Below are positions 46,199 through 58,769 of a stretch of DNA of 64,000 nt, one piece after another; the stretch's first letter is position 1; each line of letters starts with the position of its first letter. This DNA comes from Blasia pusilla (Eukaryota; Marchantiophyta; Marchantiopsida; Blasiales): contig CM114271.1 in the NCBI GenBank assembly GCA_050084515.1, forward strand, positions 53,692,001 to 53,756,000. The letters are read 5' to 3'. The position numbers and the translations under genes are program-made. The notes under the pieces were generated by a model that did not search any database, was not told the origin of the DNA, and was given only the letters and a program-made list of their open reading frames with translations.

Positions 46199-49100
46199 GC
46201 ATGATAATTGAATGAGTTGATATGCATGATAATTGAATTGAGGATACCTAGACCAAACTCAATGCAATGTAACTTTGGGTGCAAGAAAAGGTGTGTGGCA
46301 AGTTGCAAGAGTTGGTTTTGCTCAAATCGAAGGCAATACGAAGTTGGAAGAAGAAGATGGAGTTTGGAAGACTTGGTCATAATGTCTCCATCTATACTAA
46401 ACTGAGGATGGGTTAGACAAACCCTCCTCCCGTGTTTGCAATTTAAGAAATAGCTTAAGATGGCCAATTAGCATAAGATGCCGGAAAACCTTTCCCCTCA
46501 TCTGTGAATAACATGGGCATCATCCTAGTAACCCTAAAGGAAGACTCAGATATTCCCGGGTTAAGCGTTTAGGGTTAGATGGAGAAAGAAAAAAGTGCTT
46601 GTAAGGGTTAAGAAAGTGTGGCGAAAGAAAAGTGAATACTAACTCTTGCGTTCCCGAGCTTAAGAAAATGCATTGCAGAGTTTGGTGCCAACCAATAACA
46701 ATGTGCACAAAAGAGAAGGAGGAAGGGAAGCTTGCGCTAACCGGCGTCCGAGAGGAGGAAGATGACAGCTCCATCAGCTGCGGAAATCCAACGCACGGAG
46801 AATGGAATTTGCTAAGTTGAGGCTACATCACGTGTCGGGCCGATGAGATCGGACGCAGTGGCCCCCCAAGCACATCGTTCGCTCCCTCGCCCGCCCGCCG
46901 ATCTTTGCCGCACTGTGTTGACGATGTGCTGACCTTCGCAGAGAGAGTTTTCGGGATGGAAGCATCCTCGTTTTCCAGGCGTGAACTTGGACTTCAATTC
47001 GTCGCACGGGATGAGAAGATGACCACCCTCAAGTCCGAGGGCGGAGTCGGTTCCGTTTGCAGACATTCGACTGTCGTCGTGCGTCACACGGAGCGTTGAG
47101 AGCCAAGTCCGGCAGACGGTCCTTTCCCATCCCATCGGATCCGATCCGCGCCACCACTGTTCCCTCTATACAAACTGAAATGCGGGAGATTGAGGATGGC
47201 ATTTCTCCTCGAGACAAAAGCGCGCTCCCTCGGACGCAACTTCGGATGCCGAGGTCGACGCTCGATCCGTCTGCATTGGTTCGAGAGATTCTTTATCTCT
47301 ATACATATATTTATATACATTTTTGGTCTTTTCCGGCGTACAGTCCACACAACTCAGTACAATACAGTGGAGTGCACTCTGTCGCTTTCTTACGACCAGC
47401 AATCAAAACCTACAATTTGTACAGCGTCTGCGTTCTTACCGGAGGGAGAATGAGGGCATGTCCATCAGATGAGGTCCTAGGTCGTGCAGCAGAAGATTTC
47501 CCCTGCGACAAATCCAGTCCGAGATATTCTTCAGAAAGGGAACCAAACACGTACGTTTACAGACGTTGTACCACGGTACAGTGTACACAGAGTGAGTGAC
47601 GGAATCACTCTGCCTCTGCAGTGAGGAGCGCTGAGGAGTCAGGACATGTCTCGCCTACAAAGGAATTCTGTCCTTTGAGCATAAAAATACCACAGGATAG
47701 AGAGGACAGTAATCCTTTATCCACTATGCAACTGAATTGCCTGGAGCTCGATGGGTGATACGGAGCGTACCTCATTATTTGCCTGACTTCAGATGTGACC
47801 TCATCGCCCTGCATGTGCTTCTGAGAAAGCGATTGATTTTTTTTGGTAGAATGTTGTTCATTGTTCAGCTTCACAGGCGCCCTAATTTCTCACCAGCACA
47901 CTCAGCTCTGGAATGTCCGAGGCTGGATTCGATCTGTCTATATGTCAAATGCCATCTAGTCTTTGTGTATGATGCAAGGAGTGCTACGAATAAGCTGGGC
48001 TAACTTGTGGTTGACACACGGAGGAACGAGGGAACCAAAATGCCCTTGCCACACTTCAAATTCCGGGGCTGAGAGTCTCATCTGTTCATTCTCAGCGTTG
48101 CAAGCTTTATACGTCAAAAGGAATTATGGATCTACTCAGCTTATGGTCCCCAACCTACGCTCAACGGTGTTACTCAGCGCAAAGATTATTATTTCTACGA
48201 GAAGTGTGAGTTCTTAACAGATTATACATAAAACTTGAGGCCTCTAAATTTGGCACTTAGCCTAAAAGCAGTCTCGACACAAAACTACACTAATTATTCC
48301 CACTGGACGGATCAAGCGCATTCAAGTGTACACCATGGTGTTGGAGAAGTCCCATGTTCTCATTAACCGATATTCGCACAACTGATCCAACCATCTCAGG
48401 AAACTACCCTTAGTGGCAAACACACTTCGCGTAACAAAATGTGATAGAGGCTCAAGTTCATACCTTCGCACCGCCAGGACTTTCCAGCTTGGTTGGCTCC
48501 ACAGTTCCAAAGTCCAATGGTTGATCTCAGTAGTTATCTGATTTGCCTAAGAACACAAATCTGAACCTCGGGTACTAGTCCTGTAGAGGCGGTTGTTTGC
48601 TCGATCCTTGTCTCAAGAGCTTGCACAAACGCTCAGAACCAGTCTGTGTGGAACTACTGCGAGAATTTTCGAAACCTAAGCATCTTCACCCCTCCCGAGT
48701 TTTGGTAGGTATCGAGGCCCTCGAGGCAGAGATTTCCATCGGTAGCAGATCTTGGATTCTCGTCGGGTCCTGACCCCATCAACACGTGGGACTTTAACGT
48801 GGCCGATCTGCGCACAATTCACATGCTACTGGTGACCAAAGCACGTCTTACCGTACCCAGTACTCAGGCATTCTCCTTCGAAGCCGTGCTAGAAACAGCG
48901 TCGTGTTATGTGGAGGTCGTTTGCTTGACACCAACATGAGTGGGAGGTGGGCCCTGACAACATCCAATATGAGCTCGGGGATTTACCTTCACACCCAAAA
49001 CTGTGATCATCGGCGTCCTCGTCATGTTCTGTACTTTGGCTGCCTGTCTCAAAGCCGTGAAACCCTATGACTAAGTCCCGGGGAACACCTGTATCCAGCC

Positions 49101-49741
49101 GTGGTCAAGTATATGATTTGTGCTGGTTCAATCTGCAGACATTCACATCGGTCGCTTCGATCTGATGTAAAGCACTCACATCTACCAACCAGACCACGGG
49201 GTGGGCTGAAGTTGGCTGCCAGCCGTCACTCCCGGCATTTGTATGTGACATTTCCCATGCATCTATAAATTTCTGGAAAGGCCAGCAGACCATCTCTGTG
49301 ACTGGTTGGTGGGAGGTTCCTGTCGAAAGAATGACGTCGTGATAGGTATGGCCAACCTGATAGAAGAATCACGGGAAGAAGGTTCCAACAATAGGGTTCA
49401 CATCGCTGGACTTTATCGCCTGGGCGACCTTTACGACTATCATAGGATAAGCAAAACAAGACTCTCGGTTCCACGGTAAAATTAGAATAACCGATCAGCC
49501 CTAGATCAATGCATCTTCTCCAGCCCGGTTACAACAGAGGTCACCGACACGTTCTTCAAAAAAGTAGAAATGAACTAAAAATCTTTGGCGGTAAAGTTTG
49601 CTTGTGTTCACAGCCGTTCCGCTGTGAATATCTTCTATCTACACATAGTTTACTGCAAATACCATACACTACCGTACAAAGCATGAGTACGTGTTAACAA
49701 GGACGGTAGAGCTGCAAAGTATACCATATAGGACGAACTGA
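46199..49741. other. Gene-like composition, no supported gene
   Basis: From about 46.8 kb the composition becomes balanced, like the two host genes and unlike the transposons. I tested the longer frames (for example plus 47057-47599 and minus 47605-47874) and saw no family motif or splice-consistent coding. It may include the 3' untranslated part of the minus-strand gene at 49742-51419, or a noncoding transcript. Confidence 0.35.
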
Positions 49742-51419
49742 TTAGTCCTCGGTACCGGTCAAATATTTACTCCATTTGGAGATTTGAACCCCCGGGCTTT
49801 CCGTCTTGCACATTTTAAGCTCAGGGCTGAAGTCAGCATTGAAGAATGACGATTCGCTCTTCAAGTATAGCGCACCACCATAATCTTGCAAGTCCTGTGA
49901 AACCAATGCTGCCGAAGATGGACTTCTCCAGTGCTGGTGACCTAGTAATCTGTCATGGGCCTTACCATTTGAATCTCCTCGTTCCAAATTTGAGGAGTTT
50001 CTGTAGATTTCACTTCGTGACAAATTTGGATCACGGCCATTACTTCTCTCCATCATCACTTGGGACTCTAAACCCCAGTCCTCTTCTCCAGAACCTATCG
50101 ACCTGGAAATCTTGCCCTTCTGTGGAGCATGCGAGGAATCTAACCGCGCCCGAAACGATCGCTTGCTACTTAACCTGCTGTGTCCCGTATCGGGAAGAGC
50201 CGTCACAAACTTGAGATCGTCGTTGGTCTGCTCAACCACGTCGTCGTCTTCGAGACGGGCCTGAACATCACAAAGGGCACGCATTGCATGAAGTAGTGAA
50301 ATTCTGCCATTCCTCCAAATCAAGTTCAAGAATACGCCACGGATTTCACCGGCGCAGGTTCAGATCGTACCCGACGGAAACGTTTGCATACTTGTGATGC
50401 CAAAATGCACATGGGGCCAGTTGGTGGGCACCCTGGTGATTAATTGACGAATCATGAGATAAGATCACTCGCAACATCCAAAATTACTAACAGATGCAAA
50501 CCAGTTTGTCGGTTACATGGAGAAATGTGACACCAATCCCATACAGTAGCTTGAGCGTCTAAGCCGAGACTGATGTGACGAATGAGACTACTAAACCCAT
50601 CGAGTTGAAGCTCAAAAGTATGTAGAGAGAAGATGATTGCAACATTGGCGGGAAGCAGACTTCACTTCCACAGTCATTCCATAATACCTCTGCCAGAAAC
50701 CGTTGCCACTTGCTTGAATTCTGTCTTTGGACGCCGCGCTGAATCTCAACTTCTTCCCTTACCACCGGCGGCACGTTGCCGACGAACGAGTTCTCTTCAG
50801 CCCGAGCAGATCGAAGGCTGCATTCAGATTCCGGGTCTGCATTGAGGCCTCTGGTCAAATTGAACTGTTGAACGAAGCCACGGACGTCTTTCGCAGACTC
50901 AGACGTTGCGAAAACCTTGCGAACTGACTGCTTCTCGTTGCATATCATGCAATCCCACTTGTTGCTTGATTTCTTCACTTGCTTAACCTGTACAACATCC
51001 ACACGGTCGTCACAACCAAGAATAGAAGAAGCTTCCCGTACAGTCAACCCGAAGAGAACCCCACGATCTAACGGCCAAAGGCAGGGAACCAGCACAAACT
51101 GTCACAGCAACAATCTCAATAACAAGATCACGCACATGTCCTCTTCACAAAACTGACTCAAGAAGTCCTGCTTCACATCATGGAAATCCAACCTAGCCGA
51201 AAAGAAACATAAGGATTTCTTCTAGGCTAGGTTGGTTGCCTGTGTTCCTTAAGTCACCAACAACGAGTTGCAACCATTCAAAAGTTGATAATCAGACGAT
51301 GAAGTTTCCAAACCTCGTCAACACCAGCAAAATGTCCAGCACTCAAACCAAGCTTGCGTGAATCCGACACAGACCTGCATCATGGAGCAACCAAAGCACT
51401 GCACAGCCATGAACTTCAT
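49742..51419 (-). CDS. MRNIP-like zinc-ribbon protein, three exons
   Basis: Spliced coding model: exon 1 51419-51375, exon 2 50987-50688, exon 3 50260-49742, total 287 residues. Introns start GT (GTCTGT, GTATTA) and end AG (GTACAG, GTTCAG), all in phase 0. The start ATG at 51419 has an in-frame stop 18 bases upstream. Joining exons 1 and 2 gives a CxxC...CxxC zinc ribbon (Cys 8, 11, 28, 31). KSSNKWDCMICNEKQSVRKV, then AKDVRGFVQQFN, is the N-terminal signature of MRN-complex-interacting protein (MRNIP/C5orf45). In animals that protein binds the Mre11-Rad50-Nbs1 complex and supports DNA damage signalling. The rest is acidic/Ser-rich with two short repeats, SSKWQRFLAE (end of exon 2) and SKWSKYL (C-terminus). 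Length is near the human protein (about 340). Exon 2/3 choice is the less certain join; function in plants is inference. Confidence 0.87.
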
Positions 51420-52506
51420 AGCGCTTTCCTGCGCCTACTACCCCACACTCGTCGATTCTAGTTCCAAATTGGCGGATCTTTCTTGACAGATTTCCCTGGA
51501 TCGTATCAGCGCCGACTGCTGACTTCCGCCAGAGCCGACAGGATTCACAAGGATTGTGAAACACTCAGTTGCAGATCCTTCAATGATTTGCATGACACAG
51601 TCTCTCATCTGCTCTTCATTACTCACTCCCGCCACTACACCACACCAGCTTTGAATTCTTGTATGTCACTACGAATGAATGAAAAAGGATATTCAAATAT
51701 AATTACAGCAAGAAACTCGTTTAATTTATTACTGTTTTCATTTCATTTACTGTAATTAAGAGAAGAGAGGACGGGGTTTGAGAAGAAAAAGGGTTTAAGT
51801 GGTGACACGTAAACCCCTAGGACACGTGGCGACACAAGAAATTTCAGGGTAAGAGGTTATTATAACTATTAATAAAATAAAATATTTTTGATTACAAAAT
51901 TAAAATTTATATCTTATTTCACATGAGATGGAATGAAAAGAGAAAATAAATTTTAATGGAGAAGGAATACATCCCATTTTATGGAAGGCTAAAATTATTT
52001 TAGGGATTGGGATATCATTTAAATTTGAATGGAGTACTCTAATTACTTAAAAGAGTGAAATATTATTGTTCTTCTAAGATTCTAGAAAATAAGTATTATA
52101 TTGAAATTTTGAAATTAATGATTCAATTTTTTTAATTACTTTTATAAATTTCCATGTGATATTTTGGGAAAGGAAAGTGATCTTGTTAATTAAAATTAAT
52201 TAAGAATTTTTTTAGTCAATATGATTTTGGTGGGAAGAGTGGAAGGGGAAGAATAATTTTTGTTGGAACTTTTAGGGATGAATGTAATTATTTAGGGGAG
52301 ATGAATATTATCTAAAGGTGATTTTCTTATTCTTCTGAGATTTATAAAAATGGAAATTATACCTAAATTTTGAAATTCAATCTATTTTAAATTTTTAAGA
52401 ATTTTTTTTAAAAATATTATCGATATATTTTTTAAGTTATTCTATTGAGGAAACTATGTTAGGCGTGCATGGCACATAATGTTAGACATACATGACACGG
52501 GCAACA
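51420..52506. other. Upstream flank of the MRNIP-like gene, then AT-rich spacer
   Basis: 51420-51780 probably contains the promoter and 5' leader of the minus-strand gene. The remainder is very AT-rich and without recognised features. Confidence 0.4.
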
Positions 52507-52729
52507 TCTATATTATCATGGGAGAATGCCTTCTTGATTTGCAAACACCTCTCTGTTTGACACGTGGCAACTAGGCAGCAAGAAAATGTTTCTTCTTATG
52601 TAAACAACAAAAAAAAATAAGCTTGAATTTGTGTGCAACGTCATTAATCCCTTCCCTTCACAAGTTATATACTAACAAAAGTTCTTCAAACACTTTTTAT
52701 TCTTGTGCATCGCACAAGCACCTTACTAG
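52507..52729 (+). mobile_element. Non-autonomous Helitron N1, complete
   Basis: It starts TCTATATTATCATGGGAGAA and ends with hairpin TTGTGCATCGCACAA, then GCACCTTACTAG. It sits between A and T, the Helitron target. The length of 223 bp leaves no coding capacity. Sequence is shared along its length with N2. Confidence 0.88.
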
Positions 52730-53166
52730 TAATTAAATAATTAAAAATATTATATTTTATTAAAAGAACTATAAAAATATCCATTTCCATATCTATATTG
52801 CATTTGAGGCATGCGTCCTCAAATGGCAACAACCCAAGCTAGTGACAACCCTTTCTCGGATTTTTGTTCACGTGTAATTACACCAAAATATTCAAAAATA
52901 TTTTTAATTTAATTTTAACTACTTACTATTGCCTTTTTATTTCGTGTGTATTGGCGCGAACTCCAAATAAAAATTCAATTTTTCTTAGGCCGCGTTTAGG
53001 AGTGATTCAAAATTGAGTATTTGGGAATATACGCGTTTTGGAGTGGTTACATACTAAGCGCGTAACCAGAGTTGACTAAGCATACTCAAAATGCTACTAA
53101 TTGTTGACTAAGCGAGTTGAGTTGTTTACTATATAAACCTTTTTTTTCTTAACATTTCCCCACAAC

Positions 53167-54251
53167 CATGCGCAATGAGAGGAGACACAAACACAACACA
53201 TTCGGAGGAAATCGAAGGTGAACTTTCCTTAGCTTTACTAAGCTTGAATGATTGCAGAGATATTTTTTGCTTTCTCAGTTTTGAATATACAACAATCATG
53301 TTGTTGCAGAGGCAAGTTATTTTATGCTTCCTAATTCTATGCTCCTCAATTGCAGACACTCACACATTTTTTCTAATATACATGTCTTTACATGTATGAT
53401 CTATCTGCTTCAGGAGCGGCTAGGCCTACATGTAATTCTATAGAAACTTTTTATCTACCCTGCATAGATTGATTGCTCCTAAACATGAATCGTGTCACTT
53501 ATCTGCACATATATCAACAAAAAATTAGAAAATTGATGTTGTAAAATTGTTACTTCAATAAACGTCTTTGAAAGTATGAATGTTGCTCCCTAACACCAAC
53601 TTTATCTTGTGTTGACATGCAGAAACAACAAGGTCAGTATTCACAATGATCACAAGGACAACTACAAAATCCACACAAGGCAAGAAGCCACACAAAAAAA
53701 AGATGCTTATGACCAATTCATCAAAGAAATTCTATGGAGTGAAATCTCCAGATGTAACACCTTTGAAAAGGTCCAATGATTGGACTCCATCACTTGAGCA
53801 TGTTGGTCCAACAAGCCCAGAGTATGGAGGGCGAACGAGCAAAGTAGCACGATATAGATCCCCGAGTCCTAAGCATGGAAGTTGCCGGAGAGAAACAAGA
53901 GTCAGAAAGTACTCACACGGTAAAGAGTCTCCAATAGCACCAAGTACATGATGGCGAGGTATGGATCATAGTACCAAATTTGGAGATGAAACACTTCACT
54001 TGATTCCACAGTCAAGTCCATCAAGTCCGTCAAAAGAATTCTGCAGAAGACTCGAAGATACAACTCCAGATTCGCTACCTTCAAATAGTTCCGGCTCATT
54101 CTTGAAATACTTTGACCTTTCCACACGCTTTGAATTAGAGTACAACCCATCTCCTTTGGAGCCCCCTCGCTTTGAAATGGGCATTGCTCCACCTCTGAAA
54201 CCTACAAAGGTCCAAAGAAAAAGGTCAAAGAGGCTTAAGTTTGACTATTGA
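53167..54251 (+). pseudogene. Possible small spliced gene or decayed ORF
   Basis: A plus-strand frame from 53646 to 54251 is open for 202 codons except for one TGA at 53949-53951. The product is Ser/Pro/Lys-rich with loose repeats (SLEHVGPTSPEYGG, then SPSPKHGS) and a basic end (KVQRKRSKRLKFDY). Upstream, ATG at 53167 starts a short exon (MRNERRHKHNTFGGNRR) ending AAG|GTGAAC, with an acceptor TGACATGCAG near 53622. That splice would enter a different frame (KDAYDQFIKEILWSE) that stops at about 53780. I recognise no family. It may be host, Helitron-captured, or noise. Confidence 0.35.
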
Positions 54252-55297
54252 GCTTCAACTACCAATAGGGATTGACATACAACAAATACTCAGATGTAGC
54301 TCTACATCATGGTATTGCAAAATTTGAGGATTCTATGTAGAGTTATAAACTGAGCAAAGGAGCATAAATCTTTCAAGCTCTACAGTCCATAACATTCTGT
54401 TGTCTTTATAATTTCTCTCTTCCCATACCTCCAATGTGGAAATTTGTCATACAGGTTCTGAAATCTTGTCATACAAGTCCTGAAATCTATCATGCAAGTA
54501 AGAGACGCTATCTCCCAAAGATAGCCCCATTGCACATTCTTTCAAGTGTCCCCTCTCACTTATTCTGTGAGCAAAAACGATAAGCTAGGTGAGCCCCGTA
54601 CGCTAAAAGATCTCTACATTTCAAACCAAACGAGAGCTAGCTACTATAGTCCGAACTGGCGGGGGCATAAGAATGTCACATTGCAAGGAAGCTAGACCGT
54701 AGACGAAAGTGCAAAAGGAAACAAAAGCCACTAGGTTGCGTAGAAGGACTTGAAGAATGTGACATTCCAAGGACCCTAAGAAGTATACCAGTTTGGGGTC
54801 TGAGCTAAGTCATTGGACAGATAAGAAACCAAGAGAAAAGAGAAGAAAAAACTGAAGGTGCAAAATCAAAGTGCTACTGCGAGTGTGAGCAGACTGCACT
54901 TCCGTGAGTGCAATTTTGATCACAATAAAGGCCACGCATTCCTCCAGCAAGGAAAAGCATCAAGCAGCAATCGGGGCTGCATGTAGCGGCAACAATCAAA
55001 ACAGGGCGAGCGTGAAGGGAAATTTCCGTGAACATGGTCGAGCAACAATCAAGGTTGCATGTAGCGGCAAAAATCGACATAGGCGAGCGTAAAGGGAAAC
55101 TTCCATGTGTGAGTGGGAGAGGAGAGACATGCATCGAGGCCTGCTTGGTCAGAAGAGAGGCAACCTTTGGGGCATGAGCTCGACCTACAACCAAGGCCTT
55201 TCAGGTGGAAATGCACGACCAAGGGAGGAGAGAAACACATAGAACTTGTGAGGGCGGAAATGCAAATGCAAGGGAACACACAAAACTCCAAGTAAAC
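54252..55297. other. Spacer, nothing recognised
   Basis: No coding frame with recognisable motifs. Blocks at 54955-55025 and 55035-55095 share AGCAATC...GCATGTAGCGGCAA and GGCGAGCGT...AAGGGAAA, a short two-copy tandem repeat of about 75 bp. Confidence 0.45.
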
Positions 55298-55495
55298 TCT
55301 ATATTATTATTGGAGAGTGCCTTCTTGATTTGCAAACACCTCTCTATTTGACATGTGGCATTTGGGCAACAAGAAGATGTTTCAAATACTTTGGGCAGTT
55401 TTTTTTTTTAAATTGTCTATAACATCGTTGCTCCCTTCACAGGCACTAACAAAACATTCTTTTATTTCTCGTGCATTGCGCGGGCACCTTACTAG
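55298..55495 (+). mobile_element. Non-autonomous Helitron N2, complete
   Basis: It starts TCTATATTATTATTGGAGAG and ends with hairpin CGTGCATTGCGCGGG, then CACCTTACTAG, followed by T. It is homologous to N1 along its length. It lies directly upstream of the coding Helitron, so it was probably inserted into that element. Confidence 0.85.
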
Positions 55496-55509
55496 TTTTG
55501 AGAGGATTA

Positions 55510-55743
55510 TAAAAGCCAACAAGTTCCATAATCTTGCACGGGCTCAAAAATTCCAAGAAAGTGATATAAGAAAACTTGGAATGCCATCAATTGTAAGTCA
55601 CACAACATGTCGTCTTGATCTTGAGAAGATGACTGAAATTTGTCCTTCATGTCATGCTCTCCATTGGATATGTGAGAAGATGAAGGATAAAAGATTTGAC
55701 ATCTCACATGTTGGTATGTGTTGTGTATACAACTTCCCTTCTT
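55510..55743 (+). pseudogene. Helitron N-terminal zinc module
   Basis: RLDLEKMTEICPSCHALHWI, then CEKM and ISHVGMCC, matches the cysteine motif (CPHCxALLW...CC) found ahead of the Helitron N domain in plant elements. It ends at a stop after VYNFPS, near a probable intron. Confidence 0.75.
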
Positions 55744-55843
55744 GAAAAAGACTCCTCCATTCTTGCAATCATTGATTTCAGGTATTGGTGCTAAAAGTGC
55801 CCACTTTCTTACTAATGCTTGAGCTTATAATTCAGCATTTCAA

Positions 55844-56587
55844 TTGGCCTCTACCGGAGCTCATGTGATGGAGAAAATTGTAGGCATCATACATTTTAGG
55901 GCTCAAGGTGGCATCTACCATACTATTGGAGCACAACACCTAGAGGAAGGGGATCATCCTAGATTTGCTCATATCTACATCCATGATACCGAGGATGAGT
56001 TGGAACATCGAGGAAGAGTAATATCGCATGATCTCCAAGTTGACATCTTACGAGGGCTACAAGAGATGTTACATGAGCATAATCCCTATGTTAAGGTATT
56101 TCGTCACATCGCAAATGAGGAAAGTGATCGCAATGTGCGCATCATCCTAAAGGCAAGTAAGTGTGGTCTTGAGGCAAAACGTTACAACTTACCATTGGCT
56201 TATGAAATTGCAGCAATTTTGCTAGGTGATGGAAGTGATTATGTTGATCGAGGTGAAATTATTGTGCAATTACATGGAAGGCGCACAAGACGTATATCAG
56301 ACCTAAATGAAGCATATATTCCACTACACTTTGTTTTGTTATTTGTTTGTGGTGAAGCGGGTTGGCATCCAGGAATACCATTTGGGAGTTTTCCACAAAC
56401 GACAACAAGTAGCGCTATAAGGGATAATATATATGGAGTTGATAGAGATATGGAATGTTTTGATAACTCAATGGAAGAGGATAGAGTTTATGGTGGGATA
56501 AATGAGGAGATATTCACGAGGAATCGAAAGAGTATTACAATTTGCATCTTTTCGACTACATACACAACTTGGAGCCGAAGATTATAA
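55844..56587 (+). pseudogene. Helitron-like N domain
   Basis: A 247-codon frame. GGIYHTIGAQHLEEGDHPRF, then AHIYIHDTEDELEHR, matches the start of plant Helitron proteins (usually GSLLPEEG...PKFAQLYIYDTENEV). It continues with IIVQLHGRRTRRISDLNEAY and PLHFVLLFVCGEAGWHPGIP (usual form DPLxYPLLFPyGexGWh). The frame breaks where the next part (EYMVGLYATIEMQRLCWVRL) should follow. Confidence 0.88.
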
Positions 56588-57361
56588 CCGATTACTTTGA
56601 TTTGGTCGGCTTACTCTAGAGTACATGGTTGGTCTCTATGCTACTATAGAGATGCAAAGATTATGTTGGGTTCGATTGAACCAAAAGGAGTTACAGGCTG
56701 AATTTTATCAAGGTATAAATGATGCCTTATATTGACATGATATGGATGGGGCAAGGTTTGGGAGACGTATTATTTTTCCTTCTTCGTTTAGTGGGGGGGC
56801 GCACGTCATATGCATAAACGTACTATATATCAAGATGCAATGGCCATTGTGAGGCACTTTGGAAAGCCTGATCTGTTTTTTACCATAACGTGCAATCCCA
56901 AGTAGGAAGAGATTACATCGGCATTATTACCGGGCCAAATTGACCATATTTGGTTATACGTGTTTTTAGTAAAAAACAAAAAGGAGTTCCTACGACTTAT
57001 TATGAAGAAGCATATATTGGGTAGAGTTTTGGGATGTATTCATGTGGTGGAGTTTCAAAAAAAAGGTTTACCCCATGTCCATATCTTGATTATTCTTGGA
57101 CATGAGGACAAGCCACGTACCACTTCTGATTATGATAATATTATCTTGGCTGAAATAATTGATCCGATCACGCATCCAAAACTCTATTGTACTGTAGCTA
57201 ATTGTATGGTTTATGGTCCATGTGGAGCCTTAAATCCAAATGCTCCATGTATGGATAGGGAAACAAAAAAATGCACCAAAGGCTATCCTAAGGCTTTTGC
57301 GGTCGTAACTTCGGAGACTGAAGATGGTTACCCAATCTATCGAAGGTACTTAAGCTATTGA
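56588..57361 (+). pseudogene. Helitron Rep (HUH nuclease) region
   Basis: Pieces of the Rep domain: QDAMAIVRHFGKPDLFFTIT, then CNPK. The metal-binding HUH motif is in VVEFQKKGLPHVHILIIL (about 57045-57095), then YGPCGALNPNAPCM and KKCTKGYPKAF. HUH Rep nicks and joins single strands in rolling-circle transposition. Stops near 56740 and 56905 break the N-terminal part, and the catalytic Tyr region after 57361 is interrupted. Confidence 0.85.
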
Positions 57362-57659
57362 CTTTTTAATTAAATCTTAAATAAAGCTTCATGTAGTATA
57401 TGGATTTATTTTATTCTATTTGTTGTAGTATTTGAGATATCTTTGATCTCTTCTAATATTGTTGTCTTTGTTACATATGCCATATTGGACGCTGGAAAGA
57501 AGATAATGAAGCGCCACAAGTGCTTGGATAATTGATGGGTCGTGCCTTAGAATCCTTTATTATGTACCCTCTTTGATTTCCATATTAATTTGGAGATCAC
57601 ATATAATATATATCCGGTTAAATACTTATATAAATACATATATAAGGGATCTTATGTTT

Positions 57660-58515
57660 TATCATTTAGGGTCTCAAAAGATATGGATACCTCCAAGACA
57701 GTGCAAGTTATTGATGAGATAAACCTATATCTTGATTTAAGGTAAACTTAACAAAAATCGAAATCCTTCTCAATTTTTATTTTTTTAATAACATAATATC
57801 CATCAAATTCTATAAATTAAGTTATTTTGGAATTGTATGTAGGTACATCTCTTCTTCAGAGGCATGTTGGCGAATTTTCAAGTTTAATTTGCATGCGGAA
57901 CAACCAAGTGTTATGATATTGGTTGTTCATCTACCAGAGGCACAAACGATTTACTTCAATGATAATGACATGCATGAGGATATTTTACGAAGAAATAGGG
58001 AGACCACCTTAACTTAATGGTTTATTACTAATCAACTTGATCAAACAACTCGAGAGTATTTATATCTTGACTTTCCTTTATATTATTGCCACAGTAAAAA
58101 AAGTGGATATTGTAGAGTACGAAAAAAATTTGGTCGCGATCATCCAATTGGACGCTTATACCTTACTCATCCAGGTAAATACTATTTGTTATATTATTAC
58201 TATGTAGCCATTATTTTAATTTGGGTTGAATTTCTTATCTTATTTTTGAAATAAGATATGTACGATTTTTTTCAATATTAAATATTCGTATCAATTACAT
58301 GTATTTTAACAAGTGATGGAGAATGTCACTGGTTGCGATTACTTCTTCATCATGTTCGAGGTGCAATTTCCTATGAACACTTCAAAAATGTACATGGAGG
58401 ATATCCAACTTTTAAGGATGTTGTTATTCAATTGGGACTTCTTGAAGATGATAATGAAGTCTTCTCTTGCTTACAAGAAGCTTATAGGATTCGTATAGGT
58501 TCCTCACTACACTGA
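57660..58515 (+). pseudogene. Helitron region between Rep and helicase
   Basis: In several frames: DEINLYLDLR, YISSSEACWRIFKFNLHAEQ, VVHLPEAQTIYFNDNDMHED, HPIGRLYLTHP, then GECHWLRLLLHHVRGAISYE and LGLLEDDNEVFSCLQEA. All are conserved blocks of plant Helitron proteins. Likely introns fall near 57745-57840 and 58175-58310. Confidence 0.8.
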
Positions 58516-58769
58516 TTATTTTTTGTCATTCTAGCTTATAATACATCTGCTATACCTGCATCAATATGGTGTCAATTTTTTGCTCCACTTATAGAGGATA
58601 TATTATACGGACAACGTGAGGTAAGGAAAAGAAATACAACTTTGTTCATCTTTTTTTTTTTTCCTTCTTTCCCTTCGAGGTCATATCTTTGGATTTAGTT
58701 TGAATATATGGTTACCCCTGTAGAAAAAAATAATTCCTAATCTCCCCCCTGATGCTTCTACCATAAAAA

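Noticed and set aside
47057-47599. 180-codon plus-strand frame in gene-like DNA
   Set aside because: The product changes character along its length, includes a low-complexity YTYIYI stretch and has no family signature or splice support.
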